Source of the DNA: an uncultured bacterium
GTDB taxonomy: Bacteria; Cyanobacteriota; Vampirovibrionia; Gastranaerophilales; Gastranaerophilaceae
Assembly: GCA_902777855.1 (NCBI GenBank)
Contig: CACYVN010000009.1
Span: 1-64,000 of the forward strand
Reading direction: 5' to 3'
DNA: 64,000 nucleotides
Part shown: in pieces, positions 47,081 through 57,559 of the stretch
Numbering within the stretch: position 1 is the first letter of the stretch
Layout of the letters: each line of letters begins with the position of its first letter
Program-made: the position numbers and the translations under genes
Notes under the pieces: generated by a model
The model's input: only the letters and a program-made list of their open reading frames with translations
Databases searched by the model: none
What the model was told of the DNA's origin: nothing

Positions 47081-50000
47081 ATGAAAAAAATATTCGATAA
47101 AAATAAATTATATTTCTTTATACGGAAACCGAGATTTGCACTTGTAATCTCAATCTGTATTGTTTTGATGGGTTTAATTTCTCTTGCTGGATTAAAACAG
47201 GAAAGTTATCCTGATGTTACTCCCCCGCAAATTCAGGTTAGTGCAAATTATATGGGTGCAAGTGCAGAGGTCATAGAATCCTCTGTGGCAACGGTACTTG
47301 AACAAAAATTGAATGGTGTCGAAAACCTGACTTATATGACTTCTTCCTGCTACGACGGTATGTATTCACTAAAGATGTACTTCAAGGTAGGTACCAACAA
47401 AGATGTAAATCTGATGAATGTTCAAAACAGAATTCAGCAGGTACAGTCACAGTTACCTGAAGATGTGCAAAGAACGGGGGTTACGGCTCTTACAAGAACG
47501 TCAGGTTCCGGAGCTTTAATTTTTACTTTATTACCCGAACATGGAAATTGGTCGCAGTTAGATTTAACAAATTACGGAGCAATATATATAAAAGACGAAT
47601 TAAAGCGTGTCGATGGTGTTGCGGATGTCGAAGTATTTGGTTCGGGTGATTACTCAATGAGAATATGGCTTGACCCACAAAAAATGGCAGGTCTCAACAT
47701 TTCAACAAGTGAAGTTCGTGAAGCAATCAGGGCTCAAAACACTCAGGTAACAGCAGGTGCACTTGGCCAAAGACCGACAGATGATGAACAGGCTTTGCAA
47801 ATTACTCTTAAAACAAAAGGCAGATTGCAGAATGTTAAAGAGTTTGAAAATATAATTATCCGCTCAAACATAGACGGTTCAAATGTTAAAATTAAGGATG
47901 TAGCAAAGGTAGAACTCGGAGCGCAGACATACCAGAATTTGGGCCTTGTTGATGGTAAGCCTTCAGCGGTAATAGTTATATCTCAATTACCTGATGCCAA
48001 TATTATAAATATGTCTAAAGCAGTTCATAAAAAAGTTGATGAACTCAATTCAAGGTTGAATAACGGATTAAAAATTGTTACGGTTAAAGATGATGCGGAT
48101 TATATTGAAGAATCTATGTCAGAAGTTGAATTTACTATTCTTTTGACAGGTTTTATCGTTGTTTTGATTATTTATTTATTCCTTGGGGATGGGATGGCAA
48201 CGCTTGTTCCCTGCGCAACAATTCCGGTATCATTAATTGGTACGTTTTTTGCATTGAAAGCAATGAACATGTCAATTAATTTGTTATCATTATTTGCATT
48301 AGTGTTGGCTGTAGGTGTTGTTGTTGATGATGCTATTGTTGTAATTGAAAACGTAAAACGCCATATTGAAGAAGGAAAATCAGCTATTGTCGCCACTCAG
48401 TTAACAATGGAAGAAGTCGGTTCATCCCTTATTGCTATGGCTATGGTTCTGATGGCAGTATTTGTTCCTATTATATTTATGGGCGGAATGACAGGGATTA
48501 TGTATAAACAATTCGCCGTTTGTATTGCAGTTTCTATTGCAATTTCTGCCATTTGTGCGTTGTCATTATCCCCTGCTATGTGCTCGCATTTTTTAGGCAG
48601 AAAAAATCCGAATGAGGAAATTGATATTCATGAAAAATCAATTCAGGCAAAATTTAGGCATATTATAAGCAGAATAAACAGAAGAACATTGCGCTATGTA
48701 TCAAAATTTAACGAAATGTTTAATAAATTAGAAAATTTTTACATGGAATACGTAGAAAAATTTGTTTATAATAAAAAATTAACCATAATATTTTATATAG
48801 CAATTATTTTATTAACCGCAGGTGCATTCAAAATAACATCAACAGGTTTTATTCCTGATGAAGACCAAAAAGTTTTAATTGCAAGTATCACATTACCTGA
48901 TGGGGCATCTTTGCCCAGAACCGAAGAAGTTGCAAGAAGATTTGTTGCGCAAGTTCGAGAAATTGACGGAGTAGATAAGGAAAAAATTACGGTATTCAGT
49001 GGCAACGGGGCTTCAAATTCCGCTTTTGCAATTGTACTTTTAAAAGGTTATGATTACAGAAATATTGGACCGTTCAGATGGATAAAAAGAAAAATTCAGG
49101 GTCGGGAAACAGATCTTTCTCACAATGCAATTCTTAATAAAATACGGCGTATTGCTTCTAATACAAAAGAAGCATCAATTATATCATTTTCTCCGCCGGC
49201 AATTAACGGTATGAGTATGATGGGCGGTTTTGAATTTCAGATGCTTTCACAAGGTGATTATACTCCTCAGCAAATGGAACAGTGGGCAAATAAACTTATT
49301 ATGGAAGCAAATCATGATAAATCTCTTTCAAACGTAAATACTACATTTCAGGCAAATGTTCCGCAGTATATTCTTGATATTGATTATGCAAAAGCATTAG
49401 CACAAAATGTTGATTTACAAGAATTATATGCGACTCTCGCATCAATGCTTGGGACATATTATGTTAATGATTTTAATAAATACGGGCGTGTATTTAAGGT
49501 TGAATTGCAAGCTCTGAGCAGATTCCGAGATAAAGCAACCGATTTGGAAGGAATTTATGTAACAAACAGAGCAGGGGTGCAGGTTCCGATACTTTCACTT
49601 GTAAAATTAAGACAGACTATTGGTACGGCATCAATTACAAGGTACAACTTATATACATCAGTTCAGATTCAGGGTCAGCAGACACCCGGTAAGAGTTCAG
49701 GGGATGCGATGAAAGCGATGGAAGAAGTTGCAAAACGAGTTCTTCCGTCTGATATGACCTTTGACTGGTCAGGAACATCTGCACAGGAAAGAGAGGCATC
49801 AGGGCAAACTATTATGATAGTCAGTTTTGCTTTGATATTTGTTTACTTATTTCTTGTTGCTTTATATGAAAGTTATACAATACCGTTTGCAGTACTTTTA
49901 ATTTCGCCTGTTGCAGCTTTGGGTGCGTTGATATTTCAGTTGATGATTAATCAATCCTTTGACATTTATTCACAAGTGGGTATGATTACATTAATTGGTC

Positions 50001-50344
50001 TTGCGGCTAAGCAATCGATATTGATTGTTGAATTTGCAAAAACTGAGCATGAAGATAACGGGCTTTCAGTCAAAGATGCGGCAATTAAAGCTGCAAGACT
50101 TCGTTTCAGAGCAATTATGATGACAGAACTTGCGTTCATTATCGGTGTATTGCCTATGATTTTTGCAACCGGAGCCGGCGCAAATTCAAGAATTTCAGTT
50201 GGTTCAACCGTATTTGGTGGTATGGTTGCAGCGGCTACTTTGGGTGCGGTTTTGACTCCTGCATTCTATGTAATTGTTCAGGAATTTGTGGATAAATTCC
50301 CAAAACACCCGATAAAACAAGAAGATTTAACTTATGAAGAATAA
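47081..50344 (+). CDS. RND efflux pump, AcrB/HAE1 family
   Basis: This 1087-residue proton-driven exporter has the layout of hydrophobe/amphiphile RND pumps: a first helix (about 18-38), a large periplasmic loop, six helices (about 345-505) with the relay Asp pair in [20 protein letters not shown], a cytoplasmic linker that is longer than usual, a second periplasmic loop (about 610-880), and six further helices. [16 protein letters not shown] and [11 protein letters not shown] correspond to porter-domain segments. It forms a tripartite pump with the flanking adaptor and TolC genes. Confidence 0.95.
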   Translation: MKKIFDKNKLYFFIRKPRFALVISICIVLMGLISLAGLKQESYPDVTPPQIQVSANYMGASAEVIESSVATVLEQKLNGVENLTYMTSSCYDGMYSLKMYFKVGTNKDVNLMNVQNRIQQVQSQLPEDVQRTGVTALTRTSGSGALIFTLLPEHGNWSQLDLTNYGAIYIKDELKRVDGVADVEVFGSGDYSMRIWLDPQKMAGLNISTSEVREAIRAQNTQVTAGALGQRPTDDEQALQITLKTKGRLQNVKEFENIIIRSNIDGSNVKIKDVAKVELGAQTYQNLGLVDGKPSAVIVISQLPDANIINMSKAVHKKVDELNSRLNNGLKIVTVKDDADYIEESMSEVEFTILLTGFIVVLIIYLFLGDGMATLVPCATIPVSLIGTFFALKAMNMSINLLSLFALVLAVGVVVDDAIVVIENVKRHIEEGKSAIVATQLTMEEVGSSLIAMAMVLMAVFVPIIFMGGMTGIMYKQFAVCIAVSIAISAICALSLSPAMCSHFLGRKNPNEEIDIHEKSIQAKFRHIISRINRRTLRYVSKFNEMFNKLENFYMEYVEKFVYNKKLTIIFYIAIILLTAGAFKITSTGFIPDEDQKVLIASITLPDGASLPRTEEVARRFVAQVREIDGVDKEKITVFSGNGASNSAFAIVLLKGYDYRNIGPFRWIKRKIQGRETDLSHNAILNKIRRIASNTKEASIISFSPPAINGMSMMGGFEFQMLSQGDYTPQQMEQWANKLIMEANHDKSLSNVNTTFQANVPQYILDIDYAKALAQNVDLQELYATLASMLGTYYVNDFNKYGRVFKVELQALSRFRDKATDLEGIYVTNRAGVQVPILSLVKLRQTIGTASITRYNLYTSVQIQGQQTPGKSSGDAMKAMEEVAKRVLPSDMTFDWSGTSAQEREASGQTIMIVSFALIFVYLFLVALYESYTIPFAVLLISPVAALGALIFQLMINQSFDIYSQVGMITLIGLAAKQSILIVEFAKTEHEDNGLSVKDAAIKAARLRFRAIMMTELAFIIGVLPMIFATGAGANSRISVGSTVFGGMVAAATLGAVLTPAFYVIVQEFVDKFPKHPIKQEDLTYEE

Positions 50345-50370
50345 TAATTAATAAAAATAAAGGATAGAAT

Positions 50371-51957
50371 ATGAAAAAGATTTTAAATTTAGCATTAATA
50401 GTTTCAATTGCTTTTACGGGAATAAACACAGTATTTGCTGAAAAAGTAGATATTAATATGGCTGATGAAGAAATTGTACAACAAATTAAAAATGATAAAG
50501 AAAAAGTTATTACTTCTTCAAAAGCATCAGTCGGAGTAGAACCTGTTCAGATTGTTAAGCCCGAGAAAAAACACAAGCCAAATAAACGTCAGGAAGCAAA
50601 GAAACAAAAAATTAAAGATACTTCAAAGAAAAAATCTTCACAGGAAGCTGAGGGGATGTATGAATCAAAATTCCCTGTTATTGACAGTCAAATTGACTAT
50701 AACGACATTTCAAATCTTCCCCAAGAGGTTAGTCTTGAAGATTGTATAAAACTTGCAATTACGCACAATCCGACAATAATGTCAGCGATTAGCAATGCTG
50801 AGATTTACAAAACAAAAATTGGTCAGGCTTGGAGTAATTATTTTCCGACTCTTACTGCAGGCATAAGTTTCTCAAAAAATGATATGCTTATGACAATGGG
50901 CAGCTCAATGACAAAATTAATTCCGCAAAAATATGATATGTATTATTTCCCTACCCTTTCAGCAGATATGCTATTGTTTGATTTCGGAAAAACTAAAGCT
51001 CAGGCTGACTATGCCAAAAGAACCTATGAATCAACGCGTTATGATGCGGAAACAAGTATTGAAAATGTTATTTATAATGTGAAAGTTGCATATTACAATA
51101 TGATTTTTGCAAAAGCTCAGAGAGAAGTTTATGCAGACACTGTTCAGGATTATGAACTTCAATTAAAGCAGGCAAGAGCATATTATGAAATAGGTAAAAA
51201 GCCTAAAATTGATGTTACTTATGCCGAATACAACCTTGGGAAAGCACAGTTAAACGAAATTAAAGCAAAAAATACTTTAGAACTTGCTGCAGTCGAGCTT
51301 GCCAACGCTGTTGGTATTCCTGAGCTTGCAGGAGTTGTACTAAAAGACACGTTGAACACAAAAGAATACATCGTAAATTTCACAGATTTAATCCGGACAG
51401 CACAGGAATCAAGACCATCACTTTTGTCTGCCAAGAAAAAAATGGATGCAGCAGAACTGACAGTCAGAGCATCAAAGAGGGCATTCACTCCTGATTTAAG
51501 CGCATTTGGATCATATCAGCATGGCGGACGTGAAATTAATGGTGATTCAGGTTATCAATTTGGAGCACAATTACAGTATAAAAGTGTTAATCTTATGAAA
51601 ATTAAAAAACAGGTTGATGAAGCAACAGCAACCTACAAAAAAGCCGTAGCAGATTATGAAAAAGAAAAACAGGATGTTTATCTTGATGTTAAAAGCGCAT
51701 ACATCAATCTTATGAATTCCTTTGACAGTATCAGAGTTGCAAAACTTGCTCTTCAACAGGCAAAAGAACAACAATATCAAGCTTTTCGCAAATATCAGGT
51801 AGGTTTGGGAGATGCAATTGAATTTAAAGATTCAGAAAATACATACCTAAACGCTCAACTCGATTATTACAATGTATTACTCAATTACAACACCAATGCT
51901 GCAGAACTTGAACGTGTAATTGGTGCGCCTATTCACGAATCGGATGTTGAATTGTAA
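50371..51957 (+). CDS. TolC-family outer-membrane channel
   Basis: This 528-residue protein is the outer-membrane exit duct of the RND system. It has a signal peptide (ending VFA, about residue 24), an unusual Lys-rich, probably disordered segment (about 60-100, KKHKPNKRQEAKKQKIKDTSKKKSS), then the two TolC repeats with SLEDCIKLAITHNPTIM and the long coiled-coil helices. The family's repeated YxxGxxxxxD phrases appear as YYEIGKKPKIDVTYAE and YQVGLGDAIEFKDSE. The basic segment between signal peptide and barrel is not typical. AAAGGAT precedes the ATG. Confidence 0.92.
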   Translation: MKKILNLALIVSIAFTGINTVFAEKVDINMADEEIVQQIKNDKEKVITSSKASVGVEPVQIVKPEKKHKPNKRQEAKKQKIKDTSKKKSSQEAEGMYESKFPVIDSQIDYNDISNLPQEVSLEDCIKLAITHNPTIMSAISNAEIYKTKIGQAWSNYFPTLTAGISFSKNDMLMTMGSSMTKLIPQKYDMYYFPTLSADMLLFDFGKTKAQADYAKRTYESTRYDAETSIENVIYNVKVAYYNMIFAKAQREVYADTVQDYELQLKQARAYYEIGKKPKIDVTYAEYNLGKAQLNEIKAKNTLELAAVELANAVGIPELAGVVLKDTLNTKEYIVNFTDLIRTAQESRPSLLSAKKKMDAAELTVRASKRAFTPDLSAFGSYQHGGREINGDSGYQFGAQLQYKSVNLMKIKKQVDEATATYKKAVADYEKEKQDVYLDVKSAYINLMNSFDSIRVAKLALQQAKEQQYQAFRKYQVGLGDAIEFKDSENTYLNAQLDYYNVLLNYNTNAAELERVIGAPIHESDVEL

Positions 51958-51994
51958 ATTTTAATCAATAAATTACCATTTGGGATAGTATACA

Positions 51995-52894
51995 CTACCA
52001 TCTGTATGGTTCTACATAAAACCAATAGCCCAAATCAGGCATATATTCTTTAGCGTTTGTTGCTTTTGCACTTTTCAGAGCTTTGATTGCAGCATCAACG
52101 GCTTCTTGTGAACCGCTTGAACTTATAACACGTTCATTTACAATGTTCCCATGTTGGTCAATGTCGTATCTGATTTGAACTCTGCTGTCTGAGTCAAGGG
52201 GCGGATTCCAGTTTCTTTGTATCTGCATTGAAATATTTATAGTGTGAGCATATTTTGCAGGATATGAACTCATTGTTCTTACATCTTTTGCATCGTCAAT
52301 TTTTAAGGGTTTTTTCTTAATAAATTTGTAATTAATAATGTTTGGCAAATCTGGGGCGGTTGCATAGCTTGCAAGATTCATATCATTACCTCTGATATGA
52401 ATTTGATATCCTATAACATCTTTTCCAAATTCATCCGGTATAGGCTCAAATGGAGTACTCTCAATAACCGTTTTTATTGCTTTTTCCTGAAAGTCTTTAG
52501 ATTTTGCAGGAGTAAGAATACCGTATGATATAATTTTCCCGTCTTTGCCTAAATTAAAATTCATTGAAAAGTCTTCGTTCACATCTTTTGAAACTTTTCG
52601 CCAATTTTTGCGAATACAGTATTCAATATAATTTGTATATTTAGAAAAACTTATTTTTGGGGGTACTTGTTGAGCTCGAAAGCTTATATTAGTGTTATTT
52701 TCTGCAACAGATTTTGGTTCCGCAGAGGGTTTTGACATTGGGACATTTTGCGGTTTTATATTGTTTTGACTTATTTCAACGGGTTTAACCGTTTTTTCTT
52801 TTGGGGTGAAATTTTTACTGTAAGTTCCGATTAATATGCCTATTGCAAAAGTCATTGCGACAATTCCGATAATTGTAAAACTATTAGTTTTCAT
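51995..52894 (-). CDS. membrane-anchored protein with two TonB/TolA C-terminal-like domains
   Basis: This 299-residue protein has one N-terminal membrane helix (about 7-26), a Pro/Lys/Asn linker, and two domains that look like TonB C-terminal modules. The first (about 85-170) has YIEYCIRKNWRKV and NLGKDGKIISYGIL; the second (about 215-295) has NISMQIQRNWNPP, IRYDIDQHGNIVNERVI and SSGSQEAVDAAIKAL. Such modules contact outer-membrane partners in TonB or TolA systems. Two copies in one chain are uncommon. No exbBD or tolQR genes are nearby. AAGGAG precedes the ATG. Confidence 0.75.
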   Translation of the reverse strand: MKTNSFTIIGIVAMTFAIGILIGTYSKNFTPKEKTVKPVEISQNNIKPQNVPMSKPSAEPKSVAENNTNISFRAQQVPPKISFSKYTNYIEYCIRKNWRKVSKDVNEDFSMNFNLGKDGKIISYGILTPAKSKDFQEKAIKTVIESTPFEPIPDEFGKDVIGYQIHIRGNDMNLASYATAPDLPNIINYKFIKKKPLKIDDAKDVRTMSSYPAKYAHTINISMQIQRNWNPPLDSDSRVQIRYDIDQHGNIVNERVISSSGSQEAVDAAIKALKSAKATNAKEYMPDLGYWFYVEPYRW

Positions 52895-52945
52895 GAATTC
52901 TCCTTAATTCCCTTATTATATAATATTTTTTTGAATAATACAATT

Positions 52946-53878
52946 TTACAATATACAGGCAAGTACCATCAGTATAAGTGTACCTATCTGAAATGCCGTT
53001 GCCATGTTTCTGCTCCACTTATCGCTGTCGTATTGCGAGGATGATTTTTGTGCCTGTATTGCACTTGATAATCTTTGCATACGCTCTGAGTCACTGTCAT
53101 CAGGGAAACTCGTTCCGAAAATGCTGTTTTCAATTCTGGTTAAACGGGCAGATGTCGGCTCGTTATCAAATTTTTTATGATAAATATGTTTTTCGATTTT
53201 TGAAAGGTTTAATGGTTTCGGATTTTGATAAGTTTTAGGGGTAGAATGAGCATTGCGATTATTATATGAATTATAATCAAAATTGTACGGATCGTAATTG
53301 TCTAAATGATAATCCTGCGCAAGTTTATCAGGAGTATATGTATAAAAATCGTTTTCCTGCTGGTGCATACCGTTTGCTATAAAACTTTGCGGTTTTAACT
53401 GCGCTTTTAGTCTGTCCACACGTGTTGAAAGGTCATCTTTGTCGTAGGTTTTATTAAAAGTTTTTTGTTCAAGCGCAGAAAGTCGTGTCTTTATATTCTG
53501 ACCTTTAGATAATTTTTTAAAGACCTGTTTTTCAAGTTCGTCTATTGCGGGATAATCCATTGAAGCAGCACTTGCCGGTTCTTTTTCATAAGCAAAATAA
53601 TCATCCTCAGTCATAAAAGTATCTTCTTTGGGGGTAATTTCTTTACCCATTTCATTCGCATTAAGGTCTTTAGATAGTTTGGCGATTCTTGCATCAAATT
53701 TACCTTTCTGAATTTCCCCGTAAACCTTTTGTTCAATTCGTTCTAATCTTGTGGTGTCGCTATTATTTGGGAAAGTAAACCCGTAGAGCGATTTTTCAAT
53801 CTTATCTATTGTAGTGTTTGCCCCGAAAGCGCAGCCGCAAAAAAGAAATATACTTATAACGATAATTATTTTTTTCAT
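52946..53878 (-). CDS. secreted/membrane-anchored protein with IEKxxYG-type repeats
   Basis: This 310-residue protein has a signal sequence (MKKIIIVISIFLFCGCAFGA, possibly a lipobox) and a C-terminal membrane helix (about 291-309). In between are three repeat blocks of about 45 residues: IDKIEKSLYGFTFPNNSDTT and following, IDELEKQVFKKLSKG and following, and LSKIEKHIYHKKFDNEPTSA and following. Each has the pattern I/L-E-K-x2-Y/F, then R-L-x2-I/L-E-x2-F/Y-G, then R-x2-R-L. I recall similar RLxRLExxVFG repeats in cyanobacterial proteins of unknown role. The middle linker is rich in Asn, Tyr and Asp. AGAGGAG supports the start. Confidence 0.65.
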   Translation of the reverse strand: MKKIIIVISIFLFCGCAFGANTTIDKIEKSLYGFTFPNNSDTTRLERIEQKVYGEIQKGKFDARIAKLSKDLNANEMGKEITPKEDTFMTEDDYFAYEKEPASAASMDYPAIDELEKQVFKKLSKGQNIKTRLSALEQKTFNKTYDKDDLSTRVDRLKAQLKPQSFIANGMHQQENDFYTYTPDKLAQDYHLDNYDPYNFDYNSYNNRNAHSTPKTYQNPKPLNLSKIEKHIYHKKFDNEPTSARLTRIENSIFGTSFPDDSDSERMQRLSSAIQAQKSSSQYDSDKWSRNMATAFQIGTLILMVLACIL

Positions 53879-53962
53879 AACAAATTCTCCTCTTATGCAT
53901 AATAATTTTTATGGAGGGAATTTTTAATTCTATGATTTATGGGTTTTGCTAAATCAAAAAAC

Positions 53963-53990
53963 AATCCCTTTGTCATAGTACAAAGGGATT
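53963..53990 (-). terminator. terminator of the nifU-nifS operon
   Basis: A perfect 10-bp stem AATCCCTTTG/CAAAGGGATT is followed on the minus strand by GTTTTTTGATTT. It lies 30 nt after the stop of the last gene of the operon. Confidence 0.85.
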
Positions 53991-54019
53991 AGTTTATATA
54001 ATACTTTATTTTAATTGGT

Positions 54020-54424
54020 TTATTTTTTATATTTTTTTCTGATTTTTTCCATTGCGGTAGAACTTGAATCGCCGCTGCAGGAGTATGTATAAAGTTTTTT
54101 CCCTGCAAACGTAACCAAACAATTTGAACCGTCAATTGTCATTTTCTTTTCAACTAATTTTAAACATTTGTGGTTTTTATAATTTTCAATCATCAATTTT
54201 TGTTTATTTATACATCTGTCTTTGTCTTCCTGATTTTTGTAGAAGAACGAATTATCACATTCCTGCATCAGTACGTCATCATTATTAGGAGTGTAAAACA
54301 GTGAATAATAAACTTGTCCGTCACTGAATGTACAAAGATATTTTTGTGAGGATTTTGCACCGGCTGTCATACCGCACATCAAAATAAACGAGCATAAAAC
54401 TCCAATAGTAAAAAACTTTTTCAT
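54020..54424 (-). CDS. small secreted Cys-containing hypothetical protein
   Basis: This 134-residue protein has a signal peptide (cleavage near AGA, about residue 23) and seven Cys overall (for example LCTFSDG, LMQECDNSF, RCINK, NHKCLKL, NCLVTF, YSCSGD), most of them in the mature part and so candidates for disulfides. No domain is recognised. It begins 16 nt after nifS and ends before the operon terminator, so it is cotranscribed with nifU-nifS although it is exported. The ATG at 54424 is chosen for the signal peptide and the upstream GGAG. Confidence 0.65.
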   Translation of the reverse strand: MKKFFTIGVLCSFILMCGMTAGAKSSQKYLCTFSDGQVYYSLFYTPNNDDVLMQECDNSFFYKNQEDKDRCINKQKLMIENYKNHKCLKLVEKKMTIDGSNCLVTFAGKKLYTYSCSGDSSSTAMEKIRKKYKK

Positions 54425-54440
54425 ATTAAAAAACTCCATC

Positions 54441-55643
54441 TTATTTATTAACCAATTTTAATTCTTTAAGAGCTTTTAATTCTGCCTGATAAGGGGAAAT
54501 TTTTGTAATATCATCTATAACTTTTGGTAATTTTTCTATTACATAATCGATTTCATCTTCGGTTGTAAAACGGCTCAGGCTCCATCTTATACTGCCATGG
54601 ATAGCCGTAAACGGAACATTCATAGCTCTTAAAACGTGACTTGGCTCTAACGACCCTGATGTGCAGGCAGACCCTGAGGATGCACAGATGCCCAAATCGG
54701 AAAGGTGAAGCAGAATAAGTTCACCTTCAATGTATTCAAAACCGATATTTGTAGTGTTTGGCACACGTTTTGCAAGTCCGGTATTTACTCTTGCGTTATA
54801 AATATTGTGTAAAATGCCCTTTTCTAATTTATCACGCAGTCTTGCAACTTCAGTAGTTTCATATTCAAGATTATCCAATGCCAATTCTGCTGCTTTGCCT
54901 AAACCGACAATATACGGAGTGTTTTCCGTACCTGCACGTTTGCCACGTTCTTGGTGCCCGCCGATAATTAAAGGGGAAATCATTGTTTTTGAATTGACAT
55001 ATAAAACCCCAACACCTTTTGGAGCATGAAGTTTATGTCCTGAAATCCCGAGCATATCAACTCCGCAATCAACAACGTTTATCGGCACTTTGCCTGCCGC
55101 CTGAACACCGTCAACAAAGAATTTTGTATCCGGATTTTTTGATTTAATAATCTGCGAAATCTCTTTTATCGGGTTGATTACACCTGTCTCATTGTTTGCC
55201 CACATGACAGATACAAGCGCAGTATCATCGTTTATAAGATGAGATAATTCGTCTGTGTTTAATTCTCCGTTTGAATTTACTCCGATATAATCAACCTTAT
55301 ATCCTTGTTTTTCCAAATATTTATAAACATTCAAAACGCAGGGATGTTCGATTTTTGTTGTTATGATGTGTTTTTTCTTTGTGTTGGCAAGATAACCTCT
55401 GATAGCGGTATTTGCACTTTCACTTCCGCAGGAGGTGAAAATAATTTCTTTTTCGTTTTCAGCACCTAAAAAATCTTTGAGTTTGCCTCTTGCCTCACGA
55501 ATTGCATGAGAAGATTTTTTGCTGAAATCGTACATACTTGACGGGTTTGCGTATTCTCCCTTAAAATACGGCATCATCTCTTCAAGCACACGTTCATCGA
55601 CTTTTGTAGTCGCATTATTATCTAAATATACCAATTTATCCAT
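54441..55643 (-). CDS. nifS: cysteine desulfurase (NifS/IscS family)
   Basis: NifS takes sulfur from cysteine for Fe-S cluster assembly using pyridoxal phosphate. The 400-residue protein opens YLDNNATTKVDERV, has the PLP-binding lysine in ISGHKLHAPKG (about 202) and the mobile catalytic Cys at about 327 in SSGSACTSGSLEPSHVL, the class I (NifS/IscS) form of the loop. It starts 2 nt after nifU, so the pair forms one unit. No nitrogenase genes are present; the pair is probably the general Fe-S assembly system that serves HydABC and radical SAM proteins. Confidence 0.95.
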   Translation of the reverse strand: MDKLVYLDNNATTKVDERVLEEMMPYFKGEYANPSSMYDFSKKSSHAIREARGKLKDFLGAENEKEIIFTSCGSESANTAIRGYLANTKKKHIITTKIEHPCVLNVYKYLEKQGYKVDYIGVNSNGELNTDELSHLINDDTALVSVMWANNETGVINPIKEISQIIKSKNPDTKFFVDGVQAAGKVPINVVDCGVDMLGISGHKLHAPKGVGVLYVNSKTMISPLIIGGHQERGKRAGTENTPYIVGLGKAAELALDNLEYETTEVARLRDKLEKGILHNIYNARVNTGLAKRVPNTTNIGFEYIEGELILLHLSDLGICASSGSACTSGSLEPSHVLRAMNVPFTAIHGSIRWSLSRFTTEDEIDYVIEKLPKVIDDITKISPYQAELKALKELKLVNK

Positions 55644-55645
55644 TA

Positions 55646-56488
55646 TTATTTTACCTCAATAACATTTATATCATCGCCTAAAGCGTGCTTTAAAGTAGTT
55701 TCAACAAATACTTTCAGGGTCATTGTTGAATTTTTACACCCCGAGCACATTCCTTTGAGTTTAACATAAATATCTTTGTCTTTGATATCAACGAGTTCAA
55801 TATCTCCACCGTCTTTATTGAGTTCCGGAGAAATTTGGCTTTCTATAACGCTGTTAACTTTCAAAATCCACTGTGTTGAAGTCATTTTTTCTTCTTTTTT
55901 GACTTCGGTTATACCGTTGTAGTAATTATCAATGATTTTTTGGATTTCACCTTTACATCTTCCGCAAGCCCCGCCTGCTTTGGTGTAGTTGGTTACTTCT
56001 TCAACGGTCTTTAAATTATTGGTCTTAATAGCATCAAGAATAACTTTATCAGTAACCTGAAAACAGGTGCAAATCATTTTTTCAGCCGTTTCATTTTGAA
56101 CGCTGTCTAAAGATACATAGCCATCTTTTTCGTAGTTTTTAAAAGCGTCTTCTAATGCTTCATAACCCATAACGGAGCAGTGCATTTTTTCGGGCGGCAA
56201 ACCGCCTAACTGGTCTGCAATATCTTTATTTGTAATTTTTTTAACCTCATCAACGGATTTTCCGATAATCATCTCAGTCAGAATACTTGAACTTGCAACT
56301 GCGCTTCCGCAGCCGAAAGTTTGAAATTTCGCATCTGTTACGATATTATCTTTTATTTTTAAATATATCTTTAATTGGTCTCCGCATACAAGTGAACCCG
56401 CTGTTCCAATTGCATCCGCATCTTCAATTGTGCCGACGTTTCTGGGGTTGCGGTAGTGATCCATAACTTTTTCGGAATAATCCCACAT
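55646..56488 (-). CDS. nifU: NifU-type Fe-S cluster scaffold, full three-domain form
   Basis: NifU builds Fe-S clusters and passes them on. The 280-residue protein has all three domains: an IscU-like N-domain with scaffold Cys in LVCGDQL, FGCGSAV and KMHCSVMG; a central permanent [2Fe-2S] domain with CTCFQV and GACGRCKG (about 140-185); and a C-terminal NifU/NFU domain with GMCSGCKNS. The ATG at 56488 (MWDYSEKVMDHYRNP) fits the family start and has AGGGA upstream. It is the first gene of the nifU-nifS operon. Confidence 0.95.
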   Translation of the reverse strand: MWDYSEKVMDHYRNPRNVGTIEDADAIGTAGSLVCGDQLKIYLKIKDNIVTDAKFQTFGCGSAVASSSILTEMIIGKSVDEVKKITNKDIADQLGGLPPEKMHCSVMGYEALEDAFKNYEKDGYVSLDSVQNETAEKMICTCFQVTDKVILDAIKTNNLKTVEEVTNYTKAGGACGRCKGEIQKIIDNYYNGITEVKKEEKMTSTQWILKVNSVIESQISPELNKDGGDIELVDIKDKDIYVKLKGMCSGCKNSTMTLKVFVETTLKHALGDDINVIEVK

Positions 56489-56576
56489 AATGTTGTCCCT
56501 TTCTTCAAATCTGTATGACAACATTATAAAACAAAAATAATTCTATAACCTTACCTTAATTATTATTTAATTATTA

Positions 56577-57545
56577 TTATTTATATACTTTTATATCGCC
56601 GGCTTCTATTATCAGCGGGGTTAATAAATCCCATGACTCTTCTGTTGGATGATTATCTTGATAATATTTTTCATCATTGGTAATCTTTTCATTTGTTAAA
56701 GCATTTGTTTTAACAATCTTAAAACCATTTTGTATTAATTTGGGGCAAAGATAATATGCGAATGGAAGCTCCCAGGGATGATCATAAAAAATAACAATGA
56801 ATTCTTTTTTCTTATTGTAATGTTTTTCAATATTTTCTTTTGCTTTAATAAAATGTAATGCTGCTATATTTGCAACATAATCATCATTTTTATGATTTTT
56901 CAATATATATTTTGCCATATGAGCATTAAAATAACCTGCAAGATAAGTTGATTTAAGCAGATTTATAAATTTGTTATCATATTTATCCGGAACTAAGTCA
57001 TTGTGTTTTTTATCATACTTATAATGATATGAAAAATAAGGTTCTGCAGGATTAAATTTGTATGTTAACATCCTTCTGAAAGTATCCGATATTATGATAT
57101 AGATATATGTATCAGCTTCAGGAACAGTTTCATAAAAATGTTCATCTTCTGTTTGGCGAAGCATTTGTGCAAGACCTTTTCCCTGAAGTGCTCTGTTATA
57201 AACAGGGCGTTTTGTTAATTTTGAAAGTTTATATCCAAAAGTTTGTGTCTTTTTTAAATAATGACCATGTGCAAAAGAGCATCCAAATATAACAATTGGC
57301 GGGGTTTTATATTCCAAACCGACAGGTTCTCTGAATTGCCACATACAATTGTTTTTGACGTTGCACTTGTAATGATCTAAATTTAAATCAGGACCTTTAT
57401 ACCTGTATACAGGTAATATTTTATTATGCGGGTATTCTTCATGAAATTGTTTTCTGCCTATTATACCGAGTAAAATTTCTGCAAAAATCAATAAAACAAT
57501 AGTTGATATGACATTTACAATAATTATTTTTTTTATATTTTTCAT
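56577..57545 (-). CDS. membrane-anchored SGNH-hydrolase-like protein
   Basis: The 322-residue protein has one N-terminal membrane helix (about 7-29) and a periplasmic domain with an SGNH/GDSL hydrolase-like pattern: block I is IFGCSFAHG with nucleophile candidate S90, and block V is DNHPTEESW with D297 and H299. Blocks II and III are less clear, with NRALQGKG (about 118-125) as a possible oxyanion Gly/Asn. It may act on surface glycans or lipids as an esterase or acyltransferase partner; this is inference. It begins 14 nt after ctpA in the same direction and is probably cotranscribed. Confidence 0.65.
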   Translation of the reverse strand: MKNIKKIIIVNVISTIVLLIFAEILLGIIGRKQFHEEYPHNKILPVYRYKGPDLNLDHYKCNVKNNCMWQFREPVGLEYKTPPIVIFGCSFAHGHYLKKTQTFGYKLSKLTKRPVYNRALQGKGLAQMLRQTEDEHFYETVPEADTYIYIIISDTFRRMLTYKFNPAEPYFSYHYKYDKKHNDLVPDKYDNKFINLLKSTYLAGYFNAHMAKYILKNHKNDDYVANIAALHFIKAKENIEKHYNKKKEFIVIFYDHPWELPFAYYLCPKLIQNGFKIVKTNALTNEKITNDEKYYQDNHPTEESWDLLTPLIIEAGDIKVYK

Positions 57546-57559
57546 AGTGATTTTCTGAT

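Noticed and set aside
55646-56488. nifU-nifS as evidence of nitrogen fixation
   Set aside because: No nitrogenase or other nif genes are in the window, and full-length NifU with NifS serves general Fe-S assembly in many anaerobes.
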